The translations under genes were made by a program, and so were the position numbers. Shown one piece after another: positions 20,274 through 28,429 of a stretch of 64,000 bases of DNA (the first letter of the stretch is position 1; every line of letters starts with the position of its first letter). The notes beneath the pieces were generated by a model that made no database searches, was not told the origin of the DNA, and saw only the letters and a program-made list of their open reading frames with translations. Origin of the DNA: Amycolatopsis orientalis DSM 43388 (GTDB taxonomy: Bacteria; Actinomycetota; Actinomycetes; Mycobacteriales; Pseudonocardiaceae); contig NZ_ASXG01000030.1 of assembly GCF_000411975.1 (NCBI RefSeq), positions 34,337 through 98,336 of the forward strand, given 5' to 3'.

Positions 20274-21394
20274 CGCATTACGACGTCATCGTGGTCGGTC
20301 TCGGCGGAATGGGCAGCGCGGCTGCCTACCGGCTGGCGCGCCGAGGGCAGAAGGTGCTCGGGATCGACCAGTTCGCGCCGGTGCACAACCTCGGGTCGAG
20401 CCACGGTGGTTCGCGGATCACGCGGCAGGCCTACCTCGAAGGTCCGGATTACGTACCGCTGCTGCTGCGCGCGCACGAGATGTGGGACGAACTCGAACGC
20501 GATTCCGGCCGGTCGCTGTTCACCCGCTGCGGCGCGGTGATGGGCGGACCGCCGGAGTCGCGCACGATTACCGGCAGCACGCTTTCCGCGGAGAAGTTCG
20601 ACATCCCGCACGAAATCCTGGACGCGGCCGAGATCCGGCGCCGGTTCCCCACCATCACCCCGGCAGAGGACGAGGTAGCCCTGTGCGAGCCGGGCGCCGG
20701 ATTCGTGTCGCCCGAAGGAAGCGTCGCCGCACACCTGCGGCTCGCCGCGCGCCACGGTGCCGAACTGCACCACGAAGAGCAGGTGTTCACGTGGACCAGC
20801 ACGGAAACCGGCGTGCGCGTCGGCACCGCTTCGAGCTACTACACCGCCGAACGGCTCGTGCTCTGCCCGGGCGCGTGGGCACCGGTGCTGCTCGCCGACC
20901 TAGGCGTCGATTTCGAGGTGCGACGTCAGGTCCAGTACTGGTTCGAACCGGCGGACGTGCGGCCGTTCGTCGATCATCCCGTCTACCTTTGGGAAACCGC
21001 TGAAGGCAGCCAATTCTACGGATTCCCCGCGCATACCGCGCAAGGCGTCAAAGTCGCGGCGCACCATGGCGGCGTCCCGTGCACCGCCGACACGATCGAC
21101 CGGCAGGTCCACGCCGACGAGGTGCGCGCGGTCGCCCGCCTGGTCGGCTCGCGGCTGCCGACGCTCCCGGCGACCTTCCGCCGCGCGGCGGCTTGCCTCT
21201 ACACGAACACCCCGGACGAGCACTTCGTGCTCGCCCCGCATCCGCAGCATCCGCGAGCGGTAGTGGCCTGCGGATTTTCCGGGCACGGCTTCAAATTCGT
21301 GCCGGTAGTCGGGGAAATCCTCGCCGACCTGATCGTCGACGGAGAGACTCGGCACCCGATCTCGCTGTTCGACCCGGCGAGGTTCACGCAGTAG
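20270..21394 (+). CDS. Monomeric sarcosine oxidase/N-methyl amino acid oxidase
   Basis: 374-aa flavoenzyme of the monomeric sarcosine oxidase (SoxA/SolA) family. The FAD-binding motif [18 protein letters not shown] is at the N-terminus, followed by [10 protein letters not shown], the substrate-side signature of the family. The Cys in [13 protein letters not shown] near residue 328 is the usual covalent attachment point for FAD. Predicted reaction: sarcosine plus O2 to glycine, formaldehyde and H2O2. Starts inside the stop codon of the dimethylglycine oxidase gene (ATGA), so the pair forms the last two steps of glycine betaine catabolism. Overlaps the convergent epimerase gene by 11 bases. Confidence 0.88.
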   Translation: MTHYDVIVVGLGGMGSAAAYRLARRGQKVLGIDQFAPVHNLGSSHGGSRITRQAYLEGPDYVPLLLRAHEMWDELERDSGRSLFTRCGAVMGGPPESRTITGSTLSAEKFDIPHEILDAAEIRRRFPTITPAEDEVALCEPGAGFVSPEGSVAAHLRLAARHGAELHHEEQVFTWTSTETGVRVGTASSYYTAERLVLCPGAWAPVLLADLGVDFEVRRQVQYWFEPADVRPFVDHPVYLWETAEGSQFYGFPAHTAQGVKVAAHHGGVPCTADTIDRQVHADEVRAVARLVGSRLPTLPATFRRAAACLYTNTPDEHFVLAPHPQHPRAVVACGFSGHGFKFVPVVGEILADLIVDGETRHPISLFDPARFTQ

Positions 21395-22286
21395 CGAAAT
21401 AGTGCTCCTCGGCCAGGTCTTCAAGCAGGCCAGGGTGTTCCGGCTTCCAGTCGAGCAGCTCGCGCGTGCGCGCGGCGGACGTCGGGGCGTCGGCCTGCAC
21501 CATCGGCGCGAGGAACCCGAAGTGCGCGGGGGCTTCCTCCGCCGTGATGGACTTCGCCGGGACCCCGAGCCGCGAGCCGATCGTCTCGGCGATCTGCCGG
21601 AGCGAAACGGCTTCGTCGCCGACCGCGTGCAGCATGGATCCGGCCGGGGCCTTCTCCAGCGCCAGCCGGTACAGCCGGGCCGCGTCGAGGGTGTGGCCGG
21701 CGGACCAGCGGTTGGCTCCGTCGCCGACGTACGGCGAAACCCCAGCCGCGCGAGCGAACTGGATCATGGTCGGGACGAACCCGTGCTTGTCGAGCGAACT
21801 GTGCACCGACGGCGGCAGCCGCACCACTGACGGCCGGACGCCGCGTTCGGCGAGCCCGAGCACGTAGTTTTCCGCGTCGACCCGCGGGCCGCCGGGCAAC
21901 CGGTCCTCCTCCGTGCCGAGCCTGCCGAGCCCGGCGAACATCAAGGTCCCGGAGGTCGAGACCAGTGGCTTGCCGGTGCCGGCGAGCGTTTCGCCAAGCG
22001 CCTTCAGCGCGGCGAAGTCCGCTTCGACGGCGCTGGCGAACTCGCCGCTGGCCATCAGATCGTGCTTGAACGCCAGATGCACGACCCCGTCCGCCTCGGC
22101 GGCCGCTTCGCGCAGGCCGTCGAGATCGTCGAGGTCGCCGCGCCGCACTCGCGCACCGCGTTCGGCCAGCGTCGCGGCGGAGGCGTCCGACCGGGCGAGG
22201 CCGACCACCTCGTGTCCGGCGGAGAGCAGTTCGGGAACGAGAGCCGAGCCGACGTGGCCGCTGGCCCCGGTGACGAAAACCCGCAT
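21384..22286 (-). CDS. NAD(P)-binding epimerase/reductase (extended SDR)
   Basis: 300-aa extended or atypical short-chain dehydrogenase. The nucleotide-binding motif [15 protein letters not shown] is at residues 6-20, with an Arg-containing position after strand two (GLARSD) that favours NADP. The usual catalytic YxxxK is not obvious: the region where it should be reads [13 protein letters not shown], so the Tyr may be present without the spaced Lys. Function cannot be named. ATG 22286 has GAAGGA upstream. It diverges from a TetR gene, and two matching operators lie between them, so it is probably that repressor's target. Confidence 0.82.
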   Translation of the reverse strand: MRVFVTGASGHVGSALVPELLSAGHEVVGLARSDASAATLAERGARVRRGDLDDLDGLREAAAEADGVVHLAFKHDLMASGEFASAVEADFAALKALGETLAGTGKPLVSTSGTLMFAGLGRLGTEEDRLPGGPRVDAENYVLGLAERGVRPSVVRLPPSVHSSLDKHGFVPTMIQFARAAGVSPYVGDGANRWSAGHTLDAARLYRLALEKAPAGSMLHAVGDEAVSLRQIAETIGSRLGVPAKSITAEEAPAHFGFLAPMVQADAPTSAARTRELLDWKPEHPGLLEDLAEEHYFATA

Positions 22287-22305
22287 GGAATCGTCCTTCC
22301 ACAGT

Positions 22306-22326
22306 TGATGACACCTGGTGACATCA
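22306..22326. promoter_or_regulatory. TetR operator, site 1
   Basis: 21-bp near-palindrome with arms TGATGACACC and GGTGACATCA around one base. It shares the consensus TGATGWCAYC-N-GGTGWCATCA with site 2, whose centre lies 30 bp (about three helical turns) away. Located in the 85-bp divergent gap between the epimerase and TetR genes, where it would cover both promoters. Confidence 0.75.
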
Positions 22327-22335
22327 CCCTACGCC

Positions 22336-22356
22336 TGATGTCATCCGGTGTCATCA
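22336..22356. promoter_or_regulatory. TetR operator, site 2
   Basis: 21-bp near-palindrome with arms TGATGTCATC and GGTGTCATCA around one base, matching site 1 at 17 or more of 20 arm positions. It ends 15 bp before the TetR start codon and would block its own transcription, consistent with autorepression. Confidence 0.75.
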
Positions 22357-22371
22357 CCTAGACTGGACAGC

Positions 22372-22944
22372 ATGGGCCGCTGGGAACCGAACGCACGCCA
22401 CCGCTTGGCGCAGGCGGCGCTCGACCTGTTCGCCGAACGCGGCTACGACCAGACGACGGTCGCCGAAATCGCCGAACGCGCCAGGCTCACGAAGCGCACT
22501 TTCTTCCGCTATTTCGCCGACAAGCGGGAGGTGCTGTTCGGCGGGCAGGACGAACTGGCCCAGCTCTTCTCCGAGGGCATCTCCGGGACGCCAGCGGACG
22601 CGACGCCGTTCGAAGCGGTCGGTGGGGCACTGGCAGCCCTGGGAGCGATTTTCACCAGCGAGCGGCTGGCTCAGGCCCGTGCCCGGCAGGCGGTCGTGGC
22701 GGCGAACAGCGAACTGCTCGAACGCGAATTGCTCAAGCGCGCCAAGCTGGTCCAGGCCATGCACGACGCGCTCGCCGAGCACGGGATCAAAGAGCCAGCC
22801 GCACGCGTCGCGGCGGAATTGGGCTGCCTCGCCTTCACAACGGCCTTCCACCGCTGGGTCGAAGCAGACAACCGGCGGGAGTTCACCGCGCTGGCCGCCG
22901 AAGTGCTAGCCGAGCTGCGCACCGCCACCGCAGCCCTGGGCTAA
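22372..22944 (+). CDS. TetR-family repressor
   Basis: 190-aa TetR regulator. Helix-turn-helix segment near residues 25-48 (TTVAEIAERARLTKRTFFRYF) follows the usual ALDLFAERGYD lead-in. The C-terminal ligand domain has no recognised signature, although a HRWVEADN segment resembles the acyl-like subfamily. ATG 22372 puts the HTH at the normal distance from the N-terminus; an upstream in-frame ATG at 22348 would overlap operator 2. Likely controls itself and the divergent epimerase gene. Its stop codon overlaps that of the convergent thymidylate kinase gene by three bases. Confidence 0.88.
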   Translation: MGRWEPNARHRLAQAALDLFAERGYDQTTVAEIAERARLTKRTFFRYFADKREVLFGGQDELAQLFSEGISGTPADATPFEAVGGALAALGAIFTSERLAQARARQAVVAANSELLERELLKRAKLVQAMHDALAEHGIKEPAARVAAELGCLAFTTAFHRWVEADNRREFTALAAEVLAELRTATAALG

Positions 22945-23582
22945 GCGAGCAGAGACTTCGCCAACATCGGCAAATCGACACCCGCCACGCCGTCCAGCAC
23001 ATGCCACGGCGCGAGCCACGAAAGCGCAGCCAATTCGTCGTACACCGCGGCACAACGCTGCTGCAGCGAATCATCCGACTCGAAAGCGTCCCGAGTGCGA
23101 GCCGCGTCCGACTCCGCCCGGCGCACTGCCCGCTCGGCAGCGACCTCCGAGCTTACCCGCAGCAGCAGGTGCGCGTCCGGCCGGGGCAGGCCGAACCGCG
23201 TCACCTCGAGGTCCCAAACCCACTGCACCACAGCGCCATCCGCGTGTTCGCGCAGCCGCGCAGCGGCGTACGCGGCGTTCGAAGCCACGTAGCGATCCAG
23301 CAGGACCACGTCGTTGGCCGCGAGCAACTCGCGGATCTCGTCGGCCGCACCCGCGCGGTCGAGGGCGTACAGCATCGCCATTCCGTACACCGAATCGGCG
23401 AGGTCGCCGTGCCCGCGATGCAGTGCTTCGCGCACCAGATCGGCGTGCACGCTGCGGCCGTAACGCGGGAAGGCGAGACTGCCGACGCTCGCGCCGGCGT
23501 CTTCCAGCGCGGCAGTCAGCCCCTCGGACAGCGTGCGCTTGCCCGCGCCGTCCAGACCTTCGATTACGACCAGTCGCCCCAC
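22941..23582 (-). CDS. tmk: Thymidylate kinase
   Basis: 213-aa dTMP kinase, converting dTMP to dTDP for DNA synthesis. P-loop GLDGAGKRTL at residues 10-19, with Arg at the position typical of actinobacterial Tmk; substrate-site motif FPRYGRSVHADL; DRY motif in VVLLDRYVASNAAYAAARL; a LID-like region with Arg-rich VRRAESDAARTRD. It closely resembles mycobacterial Tmk (Rv3247c), which lies between mtrA and sahH; here the same order is kept but accessory genes are inserted on both sides. Start GTG (VGRLVVIEGLDG) fits the family N-terminus; weak Shine-Dalgarno. Follows a small membrane protein gene by 26 bases. Confidence 0.92.
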   Translation of the reverse strand: MGRLVVIEGLDGAGKRTLSEGLTAALEDAGASVGSLAFPRYGRSVHADLVREALHRGHGDLADSVYGMAMLYALDRAGAADEIRELLAANDVVLLDRYVASNAAYAAARLREHADGAVVQWVWDLEVTRFGLPRPDAHLLLRVSSEVAAERAVRRAESDAARTRDAFESDDSLQQRCAAVYDELAALSWLAPWHVLDGVAGVDLPMLAKSLLA

Positions 23583-23608
23583 GCCGTCGAAGATACTTGG
23601 TGGCGTGC

Positions 23609-23953
23609 TCAGGCTGCCTCGCGGCGCGCTCGGACGTAGCCGAAGTAACCCACCGGCACCGCGACCAGCAGCCCGGCGAGGCAGAGCAGCGGAATCCAGT
23701 CGTCGCCGTGCGGCTCCGCGGGCGTGCTCTGCCCGTCCCTCGGCACCACCTCGCCGCGCGGCAGGGCCGTGAGGTGGGCGTTGCCGGTGTCGGCGGGCTG
23801 CGCCGCGCCCGCGCCCGGAGCCGACACCGGCAACGCCAGGCCCGTGAACGCCGCGAGCAGCAGCAAGCGTCCGACGTGCCTTCGGCAAGGGGTCGAGGAC
23901 CGCCGGACCCGCCCGGCAGTGCTCTCCCCGTGATTCGGTTTCCCCAGACCCAC
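23609..23953 (-). CDS. Small hypothetical exported membrane protein
   Basis: 114-aa protein not recognised as any named family. A basic N-terminus is followed by a hydrophobic stretch at residues 29-48 (LLLLAAFTGLALPVSAPG) that could be a signal peptide or membrane anchor, then a polar extracytoplasmic region of about 40 residues and a second hydrophobic helix near residues 87-105 (WIPLLCLAGLLVAVPVGYFG) with a basic end RARREAA inside. This resembles the layout of a sorted or anchored surface protein without the LPxTG box. GTG start is supported by GGGAGG six bases upstream. Probably co-transcribed with tmk. Confidence 0.6.
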   Translation of the reverse strand: MGLGKPNHGESTAGRVRRSSTPCRRHVGRLLLLAAFTGLALPVSAPGAGAAQPADTGNAHLTALPRGEVVPRDGQSTPAEPHGDDWIPLLCLAGLLVAVPVGYFGYVRARREAA

Positions 23954-24189
23954 GACGCACCTCCCGCCTAGACGTGCCAGTGGTGGTCACAACGGTGAAC
24001 TGGTCGATCACTCCGAGCAAGACGCCCGTCCGGCAACGAGGGTGTTCCGGGTCCGCGGTGGAACACGGAACGGTTACCCTTCCGTGGCCAAGCACACCAA
24101 ACGGGGGCCGGACCCGTGACCGCGCGCTGCTAACGTGAACGTTCCGCGGCATTCACGCCCAGCGCACGGGCGGCGTTGAAGGGACAGCG

Positions 24190-25182
24190 GTGGCACGAGA
24201 CGGGGATGGCCCACTGATCATGGAACCTGGCCGGCGCGGCGCGGGTGAACTGCCGCCCGAGCTCGGCGACGCACTGCGATCCGGAGAATTCCACCAGGCG
24301 CTGCGGCTCGCGATCGCGCATCGCGGCCTGTCGCTCGCCCGGCTGCGGGCGCACCTCGCGCTCCGCGGGGTCCACATCGGACAGTCGACGCTGAGCTACT
24401 GGCAGCGCGGGCTCCGCCAGCCGGAGGTGCCGAAGGCGCTGCCCGCGGTCCGCGCGCTCGAGTCGGTGCTGCAGCTGCCCGCGGACTCGCTCGTGGTGCT
24501 GATCGGCCCGCGCACCGCCCGGGCGCGCGGGCACCAGGCCGCGGCGTCGTTCCACGACCTGCGCTCGGGTGAGATGGGCGCGATCGTCGAGCAGCTGATG
24601 AGCGACCTCGGCGCACCGCCGACGTCCCGGCAGTCGAACTCCGATCTGGAAATGCTGTCGGTGCACGACCAGATCACCATCGACGAGCACAAGCACCAGG
24701 TGAAATTCCGCACCCGGCTGGTGACCCGCGCGCGGCGGCACGGACCGGACCGGTACGTGGCCGTCTACAACGGCGATCCCGGCTGCCGGATCGACGACGT
24801 CGAGCTGATCACCGCGGAAGGCTGCCGCGTCGGCCGGATCCGCAGGCATCCGGCGCGCGAGACGATGGCGACCGAGCTGCTTTTCGACCGGAAGCTCGCC
24901 GAGGGCGAAATCCACGTTTTCTGCTTCGAAATCCACGACAATTCCGCCGTCACGTTCCCCGGGTACTACCGGATGCTGCGCGACCAGTGCGCGAGTTATC
25001 TGCTGCAATTGCAGTTCGCGCCCACCGCGATGCCCGCCCGGATCACCCGGGAAGTCCGCGCCCGCGACGACGCGCTGCCGGTCGAGGCGGAGGAATTGCC
25101 GTGCGACACCGGCGGCGTGACGAGCGGGTATTTCCGCGACACCGGCCCGGGACTGGCCGGCATCGCGGTGGAATGGAACTGA
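24190..25182 (+). CDS. Putative XRE-like regulatory protein with unknown C-terminal domain
   Basis: 330-aa protein. An N-terminal helix-turn-helix resembling the XRE type spans about residues 38-75 (GLSLARLRAHLALRG, then IGQSTLSYWQRGLRQPEVPK), where the recognition helix includes STLSYWQRG. The remaining 230 residues form a beta-rich domain with no family I can name; it includes FRTRLVTRARRHGPDRYVAV and FCFEIHDNSAVTFPGYYRM. Such one-gene regulators are common in actinobacteria. GTG start with GAAGGGA seven bases upstream; ATG 24220 is an alternative. Ends two bases from the convergent TetR gene. Target unknown. Confidence 0.65.
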   Translation: MARDGDGPLIMEPGRRGAGELPPELGDALRSGEFHQALRLAIAHRGLSLARLRAHLALRGVHIGQSTLSYWQRGLRQPEVPKALPAVRALESVLQLPADSLVVLIGPRTARARGHQAAASFHDLRSGEMGAIVEQLMSDLGAPPTSRQSNSDLEMLSVHDQITIDEHKHQVKFRTRLVTRARRHGPDRYVAVYNGDPGCRIDDVELITAEGCRVGRIRRHPARETMATELLFDRKLAEGEIHVFCFEIHDNSAVTFPGYYRMLRDQCASYLLQLQFAPTAMPARITREVRARDDALPVEAEELPCDTGGVTSGYFRDTGPGLAGIAVEWN

Positions 25183-25183
25183 G

Positions 25184-25828
25184 TCAACCGTCGGCGGACG
25201 CCCCCGGCCCGGCCACGGCGTACCGGGCGGCGATGGTACGGACGGCCTCGTCCACCACCTGAGCGACGCGTTCGGCGCTCACCTCCCAGCCCGGCACGAG
25301 GAGCGTCGGCCAGAAGACGTAGTTGGAGATCATGCCCAGGAACTGGGTGGCCGCCAGGTCCGCGTCCTCGATCCGCACCGTTCCCGCCTCGTGCTCGGCC
25401 AGAAGGTAGCTGCGCACGGACTCGAAGTAGGGCATCTTTCCGCGCGAGAACTGCGCATGGGCCAGCTCGGGAAACCGCGGCAGCTCGGCGATGACGATCC
25501 GGAACAAGTCGGTCATCTGGGCCCGGCCCAGCAGCTGGGCGTAACGACGGCCGAGGACGGCGAGCCCGGCCACGACGTCGCCCGCCGGCGGCGGGTCTTC
25601 CTCGTCGGCGGTCGCCCATGACTCGGTCACGATGGCGTCGAACAAGTCGGCCTTGCTCGGGAACTGCTTGAACAAGGTGGCTCGCGAAACGCCCGAGCAC
25701 TCCGCGATCCGCGCCAGCGACGTCCGGTCGTAGCCCAGCTCGAGAAACAGCGCGGTCGCGGCCTTCACGATCAGCGCACGCTTCTCCTGGGCGACGCGCT
25801 GGTGATAGGTCGGCACAGCCTTGCTCAT
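25184..25828 (-). CDS. TetR-family repressor (AefR-like) of the SDR cassette
   Basis: 214-aa TetR regulator. HTH region near residues 38-60 (TSLARIAECSGVSRATLFKQF), preceded by the common AATALFLELGYD. The C-terminal half has the AefR-type pattern (FRIVIAELPRFPELAHAQF). It diverges from an SDR/F420-reductase pair, and an inverted repeat in the gap (25844-25863) is the probable operator, so it likely represses both itself and that operon. The ligand is unknown; since the operon encodes redox enzymes for ketone- or quinone-like compounds, a hydrophobic xenobiotic or steroid is plausible but unproven. Confidence 0.87.
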   Translation of the reverse strand: MSKAVPTYHQRVAQEKRALIVKAATALFLELGYDRTSLARIAECSGVSRATLFKQFPSKADLFDAIVTESWATADEEDPPPAGDVVAGLAVLGRRYAQLLGRAQMTDLFRIVIAELPRFPELAHAQFSRGKMPYFESVRSYLLAEHEAGTVRIEDADLAATQFLGMISNYVFWPTLLVPGWEVSAERVAQVVDEAVRTIAARYAVAGPGASADG

Positions 25829-25843
25829 GGGCCGAGCATACGA

Positions 25844-25863
25844 GGTGAGTGGCTTGACTCACC
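25844..25863. promoter_or_regulatory. Predicted TetR operator
   Basis: Perfect 7-bp inverted repeat GGTGAGT-N6-ACTCACC, 16 bp upstream of the TetR start and 70 bp upstream of the SDR gene. A TTGACT overlapping the right arm could be a -35 for the SDR operon. Spacing and size suit a TetR dimer. Confidence 0.65.
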
Positions 25864-25932
25864 ACTGTCGCCGATCTAGCGTCAGAGATGGCGAGTCGAC
25901 CGGCTCACCATCGCGGACCGAAGGACCGTTCG

Positions 25933-26712
25933 ATGCCCCGCTTCGAAAATCAGACCGTGCTCGTGACCGGCGGAGCCGGCGGCCAAGGCGCAAGCCACGT
26001 GCGTGCGTTTCACGCGGAAGGAGCGAACGTGGTGATCGGCGGCATCGACGCGCGACGCGGCGCCGCTCTGGCCGACGAACTTGGGCCCCGCGCTCGCTTC
26101 GTCCGGCTTGACGTCACTGACGAGAGTTCGTGGTCCGCCGCGGTGCGCGCCACCGAAAGCGTCTTCGGCGCCTTGAACGTGCTCGTCAACAACGCGGGCG
26201 TCCAGAATCCGCCAGCCACCATCGAAAACACGGACCAGGCCACGTGGGCGCGCATCCTCGAGACCAACCTCACCGGGACTTTCCTCGACATCAAGGCCGC
26301 CGCCCCCGCTCTGCGCCGGGCCCAAGGCGGAGCCATCGTCAACATCGCCTCGACCATGGGGCTGGGCGGCACGGCGCACTACGCGCCGTACGTCGCCAGC
26401 AAGTGGGCCGTGCGCGGCCTCACCCAGACGGCGGCGCTCGAACTCGGTCGCGACCGCATCCGCGTGAACACCATCCACCCGGGCGTGATCGCGACCCCTT
26501 TCATCCACGAACCCGCAGCCGGCGCTGCCGCGCCCATCGCCGACTTCTACTCACCCGAGCCGTTCGCGATCCCCCGGCTCGGAGAGCCAGCCGACGTCAC
26601 CCGCCTTCTCCTGTTCCTCACGTCAGCAGAGGCGTCGTTCGTCACGGGGGCGGAGTACGTCATCGACGGCGGGCTTCTCCTCGGCCCCGCCCTTCAGGCC
26701 GACGCCGCATGA
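25933..26712 (+). CDS. Short-chain dehydrogenase/reductase
   Basis: 259-aa classical SDR. Cofactor motif VLVTGGAGGQGASHVRAF at residues 9-26 (TGGxxGxG), structural motif NNAG, catalytic Ser in NIASTMG, and YVASK as the catalytic Tyr/Lys pair. The overall pattern resembles bacterial 3-alpha/20-beta-hydroxysteroid dehydrogenases, but substrate cannot be assigned. The conserved IHPGVIATPF follows the active site. The start ATG 25933 gives the normal SDR N-terminus; an upstream GTG would add 15 residues. Overlaps the next gene by ATGA. Controlled, by inference, by the divergent TetR. Confidence 0.88.
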   Translation: MPRFENQTVLVTGGAGGQGASHVRAFHAEGANVVIGGIDARRGAALADELGPRARFVRLDVTDESSWSAAVRATESVFGALNVLVNNAGVQNPPATIENTDQATWARILETNLTGTFLDIKAAAPALRRAQGGAIVNIASTMGLGGTAHYAPYVASKWAVRGLTQTAALELGRDRIRVNTIHPGVIATPFIHEPAAGAAAPIADFYSPEPFAIPRLGEPADVTRLLLFLTSAEASFVTGAEYVIDGGLLLGPALQADAA

Positions 26713-27158
26713 GCGCTCCAGACCCGACCTCGTCTTTGGCGCACCTGCCCAGCCACGTCCGACGGGCGATAGAGATCACCCCCGCCGCACGCACCAGCGA
26801 ACGGATCATCGACATCACGACGCTGGGGCGCCGCACCGGCCGGGCACGCCGCATCGAGATTTTCTTCTACCGGGCCGCTGGCGCCACTTACCTGTGCAGC
26901 GGCGCCGGTGGTGCCGCGACCGACTGGCATGCGAACCTGCTCGCCAATCCCGCGTTCACCTTCCACCTCAAGAACGGGGTCCGGGCGGATCTGCCCGCGC
27001 AGGCCACGCCGGTCACCGACCCAGCCGAACGGCAGGCCGTGCTGGCGGAGATCGTCGCCGATCTCAATCAGCCCCATGACCCGGGCACCATCCGGCCGAC
27101 TCGGCTCGAAGACTGGGCGGACAGCCGGCTGATGCGCATCAGCTTCCGCCATCGGTGA
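26709..27158 (+). CDS. DDN-like F420-dependent nitroreductase family protein
   Basis: 149-aa small split beta-barrel protein of the deazaflavin (F420)-dependent nitroreductase/quinone reductase family. Family marks are IDITTLGRRTGRARRIEIFFYR, given as the cofactor-side strand pair, TYLCSGAGGAATDWHANLLANP, where DWHANL is close to the family WYRNL box, and VTDPAERQAVLAEIV. Members reduce quinones and nitroaromatics using F420H2. The start lies in the SDR stop codon (ATGA), so it is translationally coupled to the SDR, suggesting both act on one substrate pathway. Confidence 0.82.
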   Translation: MSAPDPTSSLAHLPSHVRRAIEITPAARTSERIIDITTLGRRTGRARRIEIFFYRAAGATYLCSGAGGAATDWHANLLANPAFTFHLKNGVRADLPAQATPVTDPAERQAVLAEIVADLNQPHDPGTIRPTRLEDWADSRLMRISFRHR

Positions 27159-27197
27159 GGCACCGGTGCGCTCGCCCCCTCAACCGCGCAGAGCCGC

Positions 27198-27662
27198 TTA
27201 CCCGTGCACCCGCATCGGCGTTCCCTTGGTGATCCGCACGAGTTCGTCGAACGTCGTCGGGAAGACGGCGTTCGGCGTCCCGGCCGCGGCCCACACCTGC
27301 GAATACTGCCGCAATGCCTCGTCGACCACCGTCTCCAGCGGAGCCGGATGCCCGACCGGCGACACCCCGCCGATCACCTGCCCGGTAGCCGCGCGCACCT
27401 CGTCCGGCTTGGCCCGGCGGATCCGGTCGCGCCCGAGCCGCGCGGCGAGCGCCTCGACGTCTACGCGGTGCGCGCCACTGGTCAAGACCAGCAACGGGGC
27501 GTCGTCGGCCTGGAAGACCAGGCTGTTCGCGATCGCGCCGACCGGACAGCCGAGCGCGTCCGCCGCCTCGGCCGCCGTCCGGGTGGACTGCGGGAGAGTC
27601 CGCGCCTGGCCTTCGACGCCCGCCGCGTAGAGCGCGTCCTGCACGTTTTGCACTGCCGACAT
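27198..27662 (-). CDS. YbaK/EbsC-type aminoacyl-tRNA deacylase
   Basis: 154-aa single-domain YbaK/ProX-like protein. Members hydrolyse mischarged aminoacyl-tRNAs such as Cys-tRNA(Pro) or Ala-tRNA(Pro). The conserved IANSLVFQADDAPLLVLTSG, the strand with the Lys/Asn region of the active site, and the GGVSPVGHP loop (GxxPxGH in the family) are both present. ATG 27662 is preferred because GGAGG sits seven bases upstream; a GTG two codons earlier is possible. The gene diverges from an XRE-cupin regulator over 47 bp containing a clear palindrome, so its expression is probably controlled by that regulator. Confidence 0.87.
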   Translation of the reverse strand: MSAVQNVQDALYAAGVEGQARTLPQSTRTAAEAADALGCPVGAIANSLVFQADDAPLLVLTSGAHRVDVEALAARLGRDRIRRAKPDEVRAATGQVIGGVSPVGHPAPLETVVDEALRQYSQVWAAAGTPNAVFPTTFDELVRITKGTPMRVHG

Positions 27663-27678
27663 CTGCACACCTCCAGCT

Positions 27679-27694
27679 GTTCTGTAAACAGAAC
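27679..27694. promoter_or_regulatory. Predicted operator in YbaK/XRE divergent promoter
   Basis: Perfect inverted repeat GTTCTGTAAACAGAAC (7-bp arms, AA centre) midway between the two divergent start codons. A possible -10 TAGACT at 27697-27702 would start the XRE transcript at or next to its GTG, giving a leaderless mRNA. Candidate binding site for the XRE-cupin protein. Confidence 0.65.
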
Positions 27695-27709
27695 ACTAGA
27701 CTAGGCCGC

Positions 27710-28252
27710 GTGTCGACGTCATCCGCCCCGGACGGCCGCGCGCTCGCCGCGGCGGTCGGTACCCGCATCCGGACGCTGCGCACCCGCGCGGGCGTCGGCC
27801 TGACCACGCTCGCCGCCGACAGCGGTCTCGGCAAGGGAACGCTGTCCGAACTGGAAAACGGCCGCCGCAACCCGACGCTGGACACGCTGTTCGCCATCGC
27901 CACCGCGTTGTCGATCCCGTTGAGCGACTTGCTTTTCGGCGACGACGGCGTGGCCGAAGCCCACGGCGACAGCGTGGCGGCGACCTTGCTCGGCCGATGG
28001 GAGGACCCGGAGGGCGTGACGGAGGTGTACCGGCTGACGATCCACGAGCGAGTTCAGGTGTCGCAGCCGCACAGCCCCGGGGTGCGGGAGGTGCTGACCG
28101 TCGTGACCGGAACGGCGGAGGTAGGACCGGCGGATGCGCCGGTGACGGTTTCCGCGGCCGGGACGCATACGTTTATCGCGGAAACGGAGCATGTTTACCG
28201 CGGAGTTGGCGGATCGGCTACTGCGGTGCTGACGATGCGGTATCCGCGTTAG
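27710..28252 (+). CDS. XRE-family regulator with C-terminal cupin domain
   Basis: 180-aa regulator. Residues 15-75 are a lambda-repressor-like helix-turn-helix (IRTLRTRAGVGLTTLAADSG, then LGKGTLSELENGRRNPTLDTL). Residues about 100-178 form a small cupin barrel, the sensor part in this MerR-unrelated group (HSPGVREVLTVVTGTAEVG, later HTFIAETEHVYRG). Such proteins often control amino acid or polyamine genes next door. GTG start lies about 8 bases after a candidate -10, suggesting a leaderless transcript. It likely binds the palindrome in the short divergent gap and controls the deacylase gene. Confidence 0.85.
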   Translation: MSTSSAPDGRALAAAVGTRIRTLRTRAGVGLTTLAADSGLGKGTLSELENGRRNPTLDTLFAIATALSIPLSDLLFGDDGVAEAHGDSVAATLLGRWEDPEGVTEVYRLTIHERVQVSQPHSPGVREVLTVVTGTAEVGPADAPVTVSAAGTHTFIAETEHVYRGVGGSATAVLTMRYPR

Positions 28253-28382
28253 CGGACGAGAAGGCCATTGGCTTTTGCGGGTCAACTCGCTGGCGAGCAC
28301 TCGCGTCCGACCGCTCGCAAGCAAGTCGCGCAACTCGGTGTGATCAGGCTCGTCAGCAAAGAAGACCCGCACGACCGCAGAC

Positions 28383-28419
28383 AAAAGCCGCCCCGAAATG
28401 AAATTCCGGGGCGGCTTTT
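28383..28419. terminator. Bidirectional terminator between XRE gene and ahcY
   Basis: Stem of about 17 bp (AAAAGCCGCCCCG arm and complement, one mismatch) with a GAA loop, A-run on the left and T-run on the right, so it works in both directions. It lies 11 bp after the ahcY stop codon. Confidence 0.9.
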
Positions 28420-28429
28420 CTGTCCGCGA

